The position numbers and the translations under genes were made by a program. This document shows, one piece after another, positions 10,618-19,102 of a stretch of DNA of 64,000 nucleotides. The stretch spans positions 1 to 64,000 of the forward strand of contig NZ_BLAV01000001.1 of the NCBI RefSeq assembly GCF_009617875.1, written 5' to 3'. The DNA comes from Prolixibacter sp. NT017. GTDB lineage: Bacteria; Bacteroidota; Bacteroidia; Bacteroidales; Prolixibacteraceae. How positions within the stretch are numbered: position 1 is the stretch's first letter; every line of letters begins with the position of its first letter. The notes beneath the pieces are model-generated. The model searched no databases and had not been told where the DNA came from. It was given only the letters and a program-made list of their open reading frames with translations.

Positions 10618-12888
10618 ATGACACAAAAACTGACGATGTTACTGACTGCGGGAGCGGTTTTGTTCCTGTCGTCCTGTCAGCAGCCTGTTAATAATAAGGT
10701 TGCGAAAAAAGACGAAGCATCGAAGTATTTCGACGAGCCGGTAATTACGCACAAAGTCGACTCGGTACTGTCGATGATGACGCTGGATGAGAAAATTGGG
10801 CAGCTTACGCTGTACTCCAGCGGCTGGGATAAAACCGGGCCGAGCATGAACGAGAATTACATTAATGACATAAAAGCCGGGAAATGCGGAAATATCTTCA
10901 ACGCTTTTTCGCCGGATTACAACCGGAAATTGCAGAAGATTGCGATGGAACAAACCCGGATGAAAATTCCGTTGCTGTTTGGTTACGATGTTATCCACGG
11001 ACAGAAAACCATCTTCCCGATTCCGTTGGGTGAAGCGGCTTCGTGGGATTTAAAATCGATTCAGAAAACGGCATCTGCTGCTGCTGCCGAAGCTGCTGCT
11101 GCCGGTATTCAGTGGACTTATGCCCCGATGTGTGACATTGCCCGTGACCCTCGCTGGGGGCGCGTATCGGAAGGTGCTGGTGAAGATCCGTACCTCGGAA
11201 GTAAAATTGCTGCCGCGCGTGTGCATGGTTTCCAGGGAACCAATTTGGCCTCAGACACTACGGTTGTGGCCTGTGTGAAACACTTTGCTGCTTACGGTGC
11301 CCCGGAAGCCGGCCGCGATTACAATACCGTTGATATGTCGGAACGGAAACTCCGGGATGTTTATCTGCCTCCTTATAAGGCTGCAGTTGATGCCGGTGCC
11401 GGTACAGTGATGACTTCGTTTAACGATTTGAACGGTGTTCCGGCAACGGCCAGCCATTTCCTGATGACCAATATTCTGCGCAAGGAGTGGGGCTTTAATG
11501 GCTTCGTGGTAACCGACTACACGGCGATTAACGAGCTGGTGCCTCATGGCATTGCCAAAGATGAGAAAGATGCAGCTGCCTTGGCGATGAACGCCGGTGT
11601 AGACATGGATATGCAGGGCGGAACTTATTCTAAATACCTGAAAGAATTGCTAAAGGAAGGCCGCGTAACGCAAGAGGAAATTGATAATGCGGTACGTCGT
11701 GTGTTGCGGATTAAATTCCGCTTGGGACTGTTTGCCGATCCGTATAAATATTTCAGTAACAAGCGTGAGAAGAAGCTGACCTATTCGAAATATCATATGA
11801 CACTGGCCCGCCAGATGGCCCGCGAGTCAATGGTATTGCTGAAGAATGATAAGGAAACACTTCCGTTGAAAAAAGGTCAGCGAATTGCGTTGATTGGCCC
11901 GTTGGCTAATTCGCAGCGCGACCTGCTGGGCTCGTGGCATGCAGCCGGCGACTGGAAAATCAACAAAACCGTGAAGGAAGCGATGGAAGACCAGTTTGGC
12001 AGGCAGAATATCCGGTATGCCAAAGGATGTGACCTGCGTGGCGATAACCGTTCCGGATTTGCTTCCGCTGTGTCAGCTGCTCGTCGTTCCGATGTGGTGG
12101 TGATGGTGTTGGGCGAATCGGCTGAATGGAGCGGTGAAGCTGCCAGTCGTGCGCACATCAATCTGCCGCATATTCAGTCCGAATTGCTGGAAGCCATCCA
12201 CAAAACCGGGAAGCCGGTGGTTGTGGTACTGATGAGTGGTCGTCCGTTGGCGCTCGACAAAGAGGTGCCCATGACCGATGCGATGCTGGAAGCCTGGTTC
12301 CCCGGAACAGAAGGAGCCCCTGCTTTGGCCGATGTCCTTTCGGGAAAATACAACCCGTCGGGTAAATTGCCGATGACTTTCCCGCGGATTACCGGTCAGA
12401 TTCCGATTTATTACAGCGCGAAAAATACCGGTCGTCCTTATACCAAAACCGGAAAAGAACAGAAATACCGTTCACGGTATCTGTTTACACCGAATACGCC
12501 GGAGTTTGCCTTCGGTCATGGATTGAGTTATACGACATTCAGTTATACCGAACCGGAATTAAGTACGGCGAAACTGGCCATGGGCGACACTCTTCACGTA
12601 AGTGTGAACATTACCAATACCGGTAAATACGACGGAACCGAAGTGGCTCAGCTGTACATCCGCGACATGGTGGGTAGTGTTACCCGTCCGGTGAAAGAAC
12701 TGAAGGGTTTCCGGAGAATATTCCTGAAAAAGGGTGAAAGCAAAACCGTCACTTTCGATTTGACCATGAACGATCTTTCTTTCTACCGCAAGGATATGAC
12801 CTGGGGGGCCGAACCCGGCGACTTCAAGGTATTTGTCGGCGGCGCTTCCGACGATGTGAAAGAAGCAGCATTTACATTAGTGAAATAG
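10618..12888 (+). CDS. GH3 beta-glucosidase lipoprotein, second copy
   Basis: A 756-residue GH3 enzyme with a lipobox (TAGAVLFLSSCQQP). It has DIARDPRWGRVSEGAGEDPYLG, KHFAAYGAPEAGRDYN, the nucleophile Asp in GFNGFVVTDYTAI (D300) and the acid/base Glu in SGEAASR (E507), then a C-terminal fibronectin-III-like domain (FGHGLSYTTFSY). It is paralogous to the gene directly upstream but clearly divergent, so the two probably split linkage or chain-length preference. The ATG at 10618 is chosen because it begins the signal peptide; an in-frame ATG at 10579 would add an unlikely charged extension. It is the last gene of PUL1 and is followed by a strong terminator. Confidence 0.9.
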   Translation: MTQKLTMLLTAGAVLFLSSCQQPVNNKVAKKDEASKYFDEPVITHKVDSVLSMMTLDEKIGQLTLYSSGWDKTGPSMNENYINDIKAGKCGNIFNAFSPDYNRKLQKIAMEQTRMKIPLLFGYDVIHGQKTIFPIPLGEAASWDLKSIQKTASAAAAEAAAAGIQWTYAPMCDIARDPRWGRVSEGAGEDPYLGSKIAAARVHGFQGTNLASDTTVVACVKHFAAYGAPEAGRDYNTVDMSERKLRDVYLPPYKAAVDAGAGTVMTSFNDLNGVPATASHFLMTNILRKEWGFNGFVVTDYTAINELVPHGIAKDEKDAAALAMNAGVDMDMQGGTYSKYLKELLKEGRVTQEEIDNAVRRVLRIKFRLGLFADPYKYFSNKREKKLTYSKYHMTLARQMARESMVLLKNDKETLPLKKGQRIALIGPLANSQRDLLGSWHAAGDWKINKTVKEAMEDQFGRQNIRYAKGCDLRGDNRSGFASAVSAARRSDVVVMVLGESAEWSGEAASRAHINLPHIQSELLEAIHKTGKPVVVVLMSGRPLALDKEVPMTDAMLEAWFPGTEGAPALADVLSGKYNPSGKLPMTFPRITGQIPIYYSAKNTGRPYTKTGKEQKYRSRYLFTPNTPEFAFGHGLSYTTFSYTEPELSTAKLAMGDTLHVSVNITNTGKYDGTEVAQLYIRDMVGSVTRPVKELKGFRRIFLKKGESKTVTFDLTMNDLSFYRKDMTWGAEPGDFKVFVGGASDDVKEAAFTLVK

Positions 12889-12922
12889 ATTGGATTTTTT
12901 ATCATAGACTACTAAACACTGA

Positions 12923-12954
12923 ACCGGTTGGCGTAATGTCAGCCGGTTTTTTTT
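12923..12954 (+). terminator. Rho-independent terminator of PUL1
   Basis: ACCGGTTGGC and GTCAGCCGGT pair as a 10-bp stem with two G-U pairs around GTAAT, followed by eight Ts. It closes the GH144/GH3 operon. Confidence 0.8.
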
Positions 12955-13080
12955 GTTAATGTGCATCTGGCGACTGTCAATGTGTATTTGGCGATTGTTA
13001 AAGTGCATTTGGCGACTGTCAATGTGTATTTGACGAGTGTTAATGTCAATCTGGCGACTGTCAATGTGCATCTGGCGACT
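12955..13080. repeat. 21-bp tandem repeat array, left part (6 units)
   Basis: Six back-to-back 21-base units of the form GTyAAwGTG-yAT-yTGGCGACT run from 12955 to 13080 without spacers. Units differ at a few positions. The array stops exactly where the IS element begins and resumes after it at 14687. Units 2-5 here match right-hand units 1-4 with one base difference, so the original array carried a 105-bp (five-unit) higher-order duplication. As 21 is a multiple of three, the minus strand shows a seven-residue periodicity (IDSRQMH-like), but I see no evidence that it is translated. Confidence 0.9.
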
Positions 13081-13120
13081 TGTCTTGTCCTGAAATAGCT
13101 TGACGTAAAAAGTCAGGAAA

Positions 13121-13528
13121 ATGAAGAAAGGAAAAGAGGCCATGTTAAGCGATCACATGGAAGGATTTCAGGAAAAACCGATTAATTACAATGCTTACGA
13201 AGTTAGTTTCAGGCGCTGGTTGGTCGGCCAGATAGATGCAGAAAAGATGAGTTTTCAGCAGGCACGCGACCGGTTTGATTTAGGTTCCCAGTACCGGCGC
13301 ATTATCAGGAACTGGCAGGAACGTTATTCCGATGATATTCACTTATCTTTACAGGCGATGAGTGGAAAAGAAAGAACAGATGTAAAAGCGCTGGAGAAGC
13401 GTATCAAAGAGCTGGAAAAACAGCTTGAACTGGCGAAGATGAAAAATGTGGGCCTGAATACGATAATTGACATTGCTGAGCAGGACTACAAATTAGAGAT
13501 TCGAAAAAAGTCTGGCCCCAAACAGTAG
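13121..13528 (+). CDS. IS3-family transposase OrfA
   Basis: 135 residues: the DNA-binding part of the transposase. An N-terminal helix-turn-helix-like section (residues about 25-65, FRRWLVGQIDAEKMSFQQAR then GSQYRRIIRNWQERY) is followed by a leucine-rich coiled coil (ALEKRIKELEKQLELAKMKN) as in other IS3 OrfA proteins. It ends with EIRKKSGPKQ. A slippery heptamer near the 3' end lets some ribosomes pass into orfB to make the OrfAB transposase. Confidence 0.9.
   Translation: MKKGKEAMLSDHMEGFQEKPINYNAYEVSFRRWLVGQIDAEKMSFQQARDRFDLGSQYRRIIRNWQERYSDDIHLSLQAMSGKERTDVKALEKRIKELEKQLELAKMKNVGLNTIIDIAEQDYKLEIRKKSGPKQ
13504..13510 (+). promoter_or_regulatory. Programmed -1 ribosomal frameshift site A_AAA_AAG
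   Basis: In the orfA frame the codons read cgA AAA AAG, the canonical -1 slippery heptamer of IS3-family elements. After slipping back one base the ribosome reads VWPQTVEVLAHMYPLVSKS directly into the orfB frame with no stop. This would make a single OrfAB protein of about 440 residues. No stimulatory structure was established. Confidence 0.8.
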
Positions 13529-13542
13529 AAGTACTGGCACAC

Positions 13543-14436
13543 ATGTACCCGTTGGTATCCAAATCGGTACTGTGTGAACTGTTTGGGTTTAGCCGCCAGG
13601 CCTGGTACGATAGCAAAAAGCGTCACTCAGTAAAACAAATGCAGGAGGTGTTCATTTTAAAGCAGGTGAAAATACTTCGCCGCGAACATCCCCGCATGGG
13701 AGCAGAGAAACTCCTTTTGTTACTGGCTTCCACACTACAGGAACACAATATCAAATACGGAAGAGACAAGTTTTTCAACCTGCTCGGGGAGCACGGTTTG
13801 TTGGTGCGGCGCCGTAAGCGGGGTCCGAAAACCACTAATTCGAACCATTTTTACCGTAAGTATCCCAATCTAATCCGGGATATCGAACTGGTCAGTTCAG
13901 GCAGACTCTGGGTCAGTGATATTACCTACCTGCGAACTGAAAAAGGGTTTGTCTACCTGTCCCTGGTAACTGATGCCTATTCGAAGAAAATTGTCGGATG
14001 GAGCCTCTGGCCCGACCTGACCAGTGAAGGGGCCTTAAATGCCCTAAGAATGGCCGTTGCCGGCGAAGGTGTAAAGCCGAACCTGATTCATCACTCCGAC
14101 AGGGGGATTCAGTATTGCTGCAATGATTATGTGAACTACCTGCAGGGAGCTAAAATCGGCATATCAATGACCGAAAACGGAGACCCTTATGAAAATGCGG
14201 TAGCCGAACGTGTCAACGGTATTTTAAAGGGAGAGTACAGCTTACAGGATACCTTTGCCGATTATCACGCAGCCCTGGAAGCGGTAAAAATCGCTGTATA
14301 CAAATACAATCATAAACGGCCGCATCGTAGTGTGGACATGATGTTCCCCACTGATGCACATAAGCAAACCGGAACATTAAAGAAACACTGGAAAAAGCGT
14401 TCCTATCCGTTGAAGCGTGAATCAGGTGATACATAA
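13543..14436 (+). CDS. IS3-family transposase OrfB (DDE integrase)
   Basis: 297 residues from the first ATG; the open frame reaches back to the frameshift site at 13510, so the working product is probably the OrfAB fusion. An N-terminal HTH_21-like region (HPRMGAEKLLLLL) precedes the rve integrase core. The catalytic triad is visible: D126 in WVSDITYL, D186 in HHSDRGIQYC and E222 in NAVAERVNG. The D-59-D-35-E spacing is textbook for the family. The C-terminus has YNHKRPHRSVDMMFP. The sequence fits the IS150 group best. No disruption is seen. Confidence 0.92.
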   Translation: MYPLVSKSVLCELFGFSRQAWYDSKKRHSVKQMQEVFILKQVKILRREHPRMGAEKLLLLLASTLQEHNIKYGRDKFFNLLGEHGLLVRRRKRGPKTTNSNHFYRKYPNLIRDIELVSSGRLWVSDITYLRTEKGFVYLSLVTDAYSKKIVGWSLWPDLTSEGALNALRMAVAGEGVKPNLIHHSDRGIQYCCNDYVNYLQGAKIGISMTENGDPYENAVAERVNGILKGEYSLQDTFADYHAALEAVKIAVYKYNHKRPHRSVDMMFPTDAHKQTGTLKKHWKKRSYPLKRESGDT

Positions 14437-14686
14437 AAATCTGTCGAACGAACCCGGTGTAAGAGAAAACCTGTGATGAGAGAACAGGAATAACAGGGAG
14501 AGTTTCCGGCTACTTCAGGGTTTAGAAACAATCTGAACTCTGTTTTCAGGTTTTACTCTTACAAACGACGGACCGGGCAGGAAGATAAAAAGAAGTATAT
14601 TTGGAATCCAGTTGTTACGAAATAACAAGCAACCGGACTCACCAATTAAGTATAAATCTGTCAAGCTATTTTAGGGTAGGTCAACT

Positions 14687-14875
14687 GTCAATGTGTATTT
14701 GGCGATTGTTAAAGTGCATTTGGCGACTGTTAATGTGTATTTGACGAGTGTTAATGTCAATCTGGCGACTGTTAAAGTGCGTTCAACGACTGTTAAAGTG
14801 CGTTCAACGACTGTTAAAGCCTGTTCAATGAATGTCAACGCGTATTGAACGACTGTCGGTGAGTATGTTCAAAAA
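14687..14875. repeat. 21-bp tandem repeat array, right part (9 units)
   Basis: Nine consecutive 21-base units. The first four copy left-array units 2-5 (one base differs in the third). Units 5 and 6 are identical to each other and carry GCGTTCAACGACT instead of GCATTTGGCGACT. Units 7-9 decay progressively. Together with the left part and without the IS, this forms one uninterrupted 15-unit array of 315 bp between PUL1 and the M13 peptidase gene. Function is unknown. It is not a CRISPR array, because no unique spacers separate the units. Confidence 0.9.
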
Positions 14876-15019
14876 ACGTGTTTTGTGTTCATTTAATGGG
14901 GGTCAGGTAAGGGGATTATTCTACCGAAAGGAAGAAAAACCGGGCGAAACTTGTAATTTTAGCTTCCAGTAACCGACCTATCGGTATTCCACGAATATCT
15001 ATTAATCTGCTTATCATAT

Positions 15020-17065
15020 ATGAGAAAACGCAATCTTGTTTACATGTTTGTCGGAGTGATGGCTATGGGTTTGGCATCGTGTCAGCCCAATGTATCGTCA
15101 TCCGAAAGCGATGCCCTGGTATCGCACATTGACTCGACCGTGAAGCCGGGCAATGACTTTTTTATGTTTGCCAACGGAAAATGGTTCAAGGAACATCCCA
15201 TTCCGGCCAGCGAGCAATACAACGGTATTTTCCAGATTATCCAGGATACCGTCAGCGCCCAGGTTCGTGATGTCTGTGAATCGTCTGCGGCGATGACCAA
15301 CGCAGAGAAAGGAAGTAACCGGCAAAAAATCGGCGACTTCTTCTATTCAGGAATGGATAGCGTATCGCTGAACAAGAACGGAATCAAGCCACTTAAGGCC
15401 GATTTCGAACGCATTGACAACATCAGTAACGGCAAGGATTTGTTTAAAGAGCTGGCTTATATTCAAACGGTGGCCGGTTCGCCGATGTTTGGTTTTTACG
15501 TAGGCCAGGATGATAAAAACAGCAGCAAGAATGCCGTCTTTATTTCGCAGGGCGGATTGAGCTTGCCTGACCGTGATTACTATTTTGCTACCGATGACCG
15601 CGCCAGGATGATCCGCGGAAAATTTGTGGCATATCTCGATAGTATGTACACCATTATGGGGTACGATAAAGCAGAAGCTACAAAGGCTGCTGACAATACC
15701 ATGAAGCTGGAAACGGCGCTGGCAAAATCTTCGCGAAAGCGTGAAGATACCCGTGACCCGTTGAAGAATTATAATAAAATGTCGTTTGCGCAGCTCAACC
15801 AGGATACACCGAATATAGACTGGCCCGTTTTTACCGAAGATATGGGACTCGCTAAGGTCGATTCGGTGATTGTTGGGCAGCCGGAATTCCTGACCGCATT
15901 GAACGGCTATCTGAAGAGTTTCCCGATGAGTGTTTGGAAGGATTACCTGAAATTCCAATTGTTGAATGGGTTGGCTTCTTCGCTGGACGATCACACCTAC
16001 ATGACGGCTTTCAACTTTTACTCGAAAACCTTACGGGGAATTCAGGAACCGCGTCCGCGCTGGAAACGTGTGGTTGGCCATACCAATAGCGCCCTGGGCG
16101 ACCTGGTGGGGCAGGTGTATGTGAAAGATTACCTGCCGGCAGGTACCAAGGAGAAACTGCTGGAAATTGGTCACGCCATTAAGAAGGTGTATGCCGAGCG
16201 CATCAAAAATCTGGACTGGATGACAGAAGGTACCAAGAAGAAAGCGCTGCACAAACTGGACGTTATGATTATGAAAGTGGGGTATCCTGATAAGTGGAAA
16301 GATTTAAGCTCATTGCATGTCGACCGCACTTCCTATGTGCAGAATGTGATTAACGCCAACAAGTGGTACACGAATTACATGATCTCGAAATATGGTCAAC
16401 CGGTCGATCGCACCGAGTGGGGCATGGAGCCGCAAACCTACAATGCGTATTACAATCCGTCGAACAACGAGATTGTGGTTCCCGGTTGTAACATCATGGT
16501 TCCGGGCTACGAGCGTAAAATGGCCGACGATGCGATTCTGTATGCCATCATTGGCGGCTCGACCTTCGGACACGAGATGACGCACGGCTTCGATGACCAG
16601 GGGAGCAAGTACGATGCGCAGGGAAACCTGAACAACTGGTGGACGCCTGAAGACAGCGTGAAGTTTTATGCCAAAACCCGGATGATTGTGAAGCAGTTTG
16701 ATGGCTATGTAGCAGTTGATAGTCTGCATATCAATGGTTCGATGACGCAGGGTGAGAATATTGCCGACCTGGGCGGTATCATGATGGGATATCAGGCTTT
16801 CCAGCAGACCAAACAGTATAAGGACAATGAAAAGATTGCAGGCTTAACGCCTGACCAGCGTTTCTTCCTGGGATATGCCATGGCCTGGATGCTAAACATG
16901 CGTCCGGAAGCGATTGCCAACCAGGTGCGAAGCGATGTGCACTCTCCGGCCAAATTCAGGGTGAATGGCCCGCTGTCGGATATGACTGCATTCTATAAAA
17001 CTTTCAATGTGAAGGAAGGCGACGCCATGTGGCGGCCTGACAGTTTGCGCGTGCAAATCTGGTAA
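15020..17065 (+). CDS. M13 family zinc metallopeptidase lipoprotein (neprilysin/PepO-like)
   Basis: 681 residues with a lipoprotein signal (MFVGVMAMGLASCQPN). It shows the M13 N-terminal domain start GNDFFMFANGKWFKEHPIP and the zinc site HEMTH (H518, E519, H522) in FGHEMTHGFDDQGSKYDAQGN, with the third ligand E579 in GENIADLGG. The near-terminal VRSDVHSPAKFRVNGPLSDM and PDSLRVQIW agree with the family's C-terminus. M13 enzymes cut short peptides, here probably in the periplasm or at the cell surface. It is transcribed alone, with the repeat array upstream and a terminator downstream. Length is normal. Confidence 0.93.
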   Translation: MRKRNLVYMFVGVMAMGLASCQPNVSSSESDALVSHIDSTVKPGNDFFMFANGKWFKEHPIPASEQYNGIFQIIQDTVSAQVRDVCESSAAMTNAEKGSNRQKIGDFFYSGMDSVSLNKNGIKPLKADFERIDNISNGKDLFKELAYIQTVAGSPMFGFYVGQDDKNSSKNAVFISQGGLSLPDRDYYFATDDRARMIRGKFVAYLDSMYTIMGYDKAEATKAADNTMKLETALAKSSRKREDTRDPLKNYNKMSFAQLNQDTPNIDWPVFTEDMGLAKVDSVIVGQPEFLTALNGYLKSFPMSVWKDYLKFQLLNGLASSLDDHTYMTAFNFYSKTLRGIQEPRPRWKRVVGHTNSALGDLVGQVYVKDYLPAGTKEKLLEIGHAIKKVYAERIKNLDWMTEGTKKKALHKLDVMIMKVGYPDKWKDLSSLHVDRTSYVQNVINANKWYTNYMISKYGQPVDRTEWGMEPQTYNAYYNPSNNEIVVPGCNIMVPGYERKMADDAILYAIIGGSTFGHEMTHGFDDQGSKYDAQGNLNNWWTPEDSVKFYAKTRMIVKQFDGYVAVDSLHINGSMTQGENIADLGGIMMGYQAFQQTKQYKDNEKIAGLTPDQRFFLGYAMAWMLNMRPEAIANQVRSDVHSPAKFRVNGPLSDMTAFYKTFNVKEGDAMWRPDSLRVQIW

Positions 17066-17088
17066 ACACATTTCGGTAAAAAAATGAA

Positions 17089-17122
17089 AGCCCGCTGGTA
17101 ATTTCCGGCGGGCTTTGTTTTT
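17089..17122 (+). terminator. Rho-independent terminator after the M13 peptidase
   Basis: AGCCCGCTGG (17089-17098) pairs with CCGGCGGGCT (17105-17114) over a 6-base loop and is followed by TTGTTTTT. Confidence 0.85.
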
Positions 17123-17312
17123 GGACTGTATTTTTTTCTTCTTTTTCGTTATGTTTATGTTTTACAACATCGAATGCGACCAATGTGCTGCAAAAAGCGA
17201 GTAGTAATTTATTTTTGCTGAAATTCATCTGCTTATTGGGGAGGCATGTGCATCTACTTTTATTTCTGTAAAGAGGAAATTTTTCTATTTCTAAAATAAT
17301 ATTTTTGGTTTT

Positions 17313-17897
17313 ATGCAGCTGATTAAGGGCATACAAGAGAAAGATATTATCGAACGGTTACGGAGCGGGGACCGAACTGCTTTTGAACTGTTGTTTCAGT
17401 TTTATTATCCGGGTCTGGTTATCTATGCCACTCAGTTTGCTGTTGACAGGGGGCTAGCCGAAGATATTGTACAGAATATGTTCGTAAAGCTTTGGGAAAA
17501 GCGTCAGCGTGTGCAATTGGTTGATTCGTTGAAAGGTTATTTTTTTACATCGGTACGGAATAGTTGCCTGAATTCATTGAAACATCAAAAGGTCGAGAGC
17601 AAATACATCGGGCAGCTATACGAGATGTCGGAGAAGAACCTGCTATACCAGCCCAACCTTTACATCGCATCGGAACTTCAGGACATTATTCGCCAGGCTA
17701 TTGACGAACTACCGGAACGGTGCCGGGAAGTCTTTGTTTTGAGTCGCCTGGAGCAACTGAAGAATGATGAGATTGCTGAAAAGTTAAATCTATCCAAAAG
17801 GACAGTTGAGACGCATATCAGTCATGCGCTAAAAACCCTCCGCGTAAAGCTCAAGGATTACCTGCCTTTGCTCATTCTACTTGGTTTTAGACTTTAG
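17313..17897 (+). CDS. ECF-type RNA polymerase sigma factor (PUL2)
   Basis: 194 residues. Sigma region 2 is visible as AFELLFQFYYPGLVIYATQF and AEDIVQNMFVKLWEKR. Region 4 is ELPERCREVFVLSRLEQLKN then EIAEKLNLSKRTVETHISHA. It belongs to the Bacteroidota ECF group paired with FecR-type anti-sigma factors. The FecR gene follows by about 100 bases and an STN-bearing SusC follows that, so this sigma factor very likely drives PUL2 in response to substrate passing through the transporter. Confidence 0.92.
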   Translation: MQLIKGIQEKDIIERLRSGDRTAFELLFQFYYPGLVIYATQFAVDRGLAEDIVQNMFVKLWEKRQRVQLVDSLKGYFFTSVRNSCLNSLKHQKVESKYIGQLYEMSEKNLLYQPNLYIASELQDIIRQAIDELPERCREVFVLSRLEQLKNDEIAEKLNLSKRTVETHISHALKTLRVKLKDYLPLLILLGFRL

Positions 17898-17998
17898 TTT
17901 CAATAATCCTCTTAAACTTTTTTTGTCTTTTATTACGTGTGCCCCCAGAGTTGATTGTATTTGATATAAACGATACAAGAAGAGGGAATCGCATTCGT

Positions 17999-18988
17999 AT
18001 GCATATAGAAGATAAAAAGAAAGAAGTTGTTGCCTTGCTCGAAGAGCGTGAGCGCATGGATACGCTGGAGCAGGTGTCTGAGGCGGTCAATGTTATCGAC
18101 CTGGTAGATCATGTCGATGTTTCAGGCGCTTTTGTCAAGGTTAATAATCGGTTGCCGGGGAACAGCAAGTGGAGACTTTATGTTGGGTACCTGAGCAAAG
18201 CTGCCGCAATTTTGTTTCTCCCCGTACTGTTATTTGCCCTTTGGCAATATTATTTTTCGCAGAGAGGAATTTCCGGAGACCAGATTTCAATGCAACAGAT
18301 AACCAGTCCGCCCGGAACCCGTTCTCAAATTATTCTACCCGACGGTAGTAAAGTGTGGCTTAACGCCGAGAGTACCATTCGCTTTCCTATACCATTTTCC
18401 AGAAAAACACGAAATGTTTCGCTGATTGGACAAGCATTTTTCAGTGTGCAGAAAAACCCCGAAGTTCCTTTCATCGTAAAGGCAGACAATGTCCAGGTAA
18501 AAGTTCTGGGCACCCGGTTTGATGTGAACGCCTACCCGGACAGGGAAAAGGTCGGGGTTGTACTGGCCCGTGGGAAAATTAGTCTGACAACGGAAAATCA
18601 GGATCATACTTCGTCGAAGTCGGTAATTCTACATCCGGGTGAACGCGCTGTTGTCGATCGTCAGCAGGGCGATATTCAACTCTCAGAAGGAAATATTGAA
18701 AAATACATCGCCTGGCATAACGGTCGCCTGGTATTTGATGAAACGCCGATGAAGGAAGTCGCCCGACAGTTGGAGTTATGGTATGGGGTAAAGGTCGTTA
18801 TTGAAGATCCGGAAATTCTCAATTACCACTTTTCCACCACGTTCGAGAATGAATCGCTTTACCAGGTGCTTGAGTTGCTGAAGCTCTCTTCGCCTATCGA
18901 AATTGACTATCAACCGGCTCATTATGATGAGGGCGGTAAAAAAACATATTCAAAATCAATCGTCTATATCAAAAAGAAAACAAAATAG
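17999..18988 (+). CDS. FecR-like transmembrane anti-sigma factor
   Basis: 329 residues. An N-terminal cytoplasmic part (about 1-60) would hold the sigma factor. One membrane segment follows (about 66-86, KAAAILFLPVLLFALWQYYF). The periplasmic FecR domain shows LPDGSKVWLNAESTIRFP, then VSLIGQAFFSVQKN and VKVLGTRFDVNAY. A C-terminal DUF4974-type domain is at FDETPMKEVARQLELWYGVK. The ATG at 17999 is preferred; a GTG at 17939 is open but adds 20 residues without family support. It would relay the state of the PUL2 SusC STN domain to the sigma factor. Confidence 0.9.
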   Translation: MHIEDKKKEVVALLEERERMDTLEQVSEAVNVIDLVDHVDVSGAFVKVNNRLPGNSKWRLYVGYLSKAAAILFLPVLLFALWQYYFSQRGISGDQISMQQITSPPGTRSQIILPDGSKVWLNAESTIRFPIPFSRKTRNVSLIGQAFFSVQKNPEVPFIVKADNVQVKVLGTRFDVNAYPDREKVGVVLARGKISLTTENQDHTSSKSVILHPGERAVVDRQQGDIQLSEGNIEKYIAWHNGRLVFDETPMKEVARQLELWYGVKVVIEDPEILNYHFSTTFENESLYQVLELLKLSSPIEIDYQPAHYDEGGKKTYSKSIVYIKKKTK

Positions 18989-19102
18989 ATTTTGCCAATG
19001 AGAAACAACTTGTAAAGAAGAAAGGAAGTGCGCCAACACTCCCTTTCATACCCGGTTAAGGGTTAAATTATTGAAAAGTAATAATCTAAAGGATTCAAAT
19101 CT

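Larger units (their letters stand above)
13081..14683 (+). mobile_element. IS3-family insertion sequence (IS150-like)
   Basis: A 1,603-bp element with imperfect terminal inverted repeats. The left end TGTCTTGTCCTG followed by AAATAGCTTGAC matches the reverse complement of the right end (TGACCTACCCTA then AAATAGCTTGAC) at about 19 of 25 positions. It is flanked by ACT on both sides (13078-13080 and 14684-14686), fitting the 3-4 bp target duplication of IS3 elements. Inside are orfA (HTH), orfB (DDE integrase) and a frameshift site. It lies within a 21-bp repeat array exactly at a unit border. Both ends and both ORFs are intact, so it may still be active. Confidence 0.9.

Noticed and set aside
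12877-13143. Minus-strand frame with seven-residue repeats (IDSRQMH-like)
   Set aside because: The periodicity comes simply from a 21-base repeat read in one frame. The frame crosses the IS border and overlaps the PUL1 terminator, and no start signal is seen.
12955-14875. CRISPR array
   Set aside because: The repeat units are directly adjacent with no unique spacers, and no cas genes are nearby.
17939-17998. GTG start for the FecR-like gene
   Set aside because: The added 20 residues have no family support and the ATG at 17999 begins the expected cytoplasmic segment.
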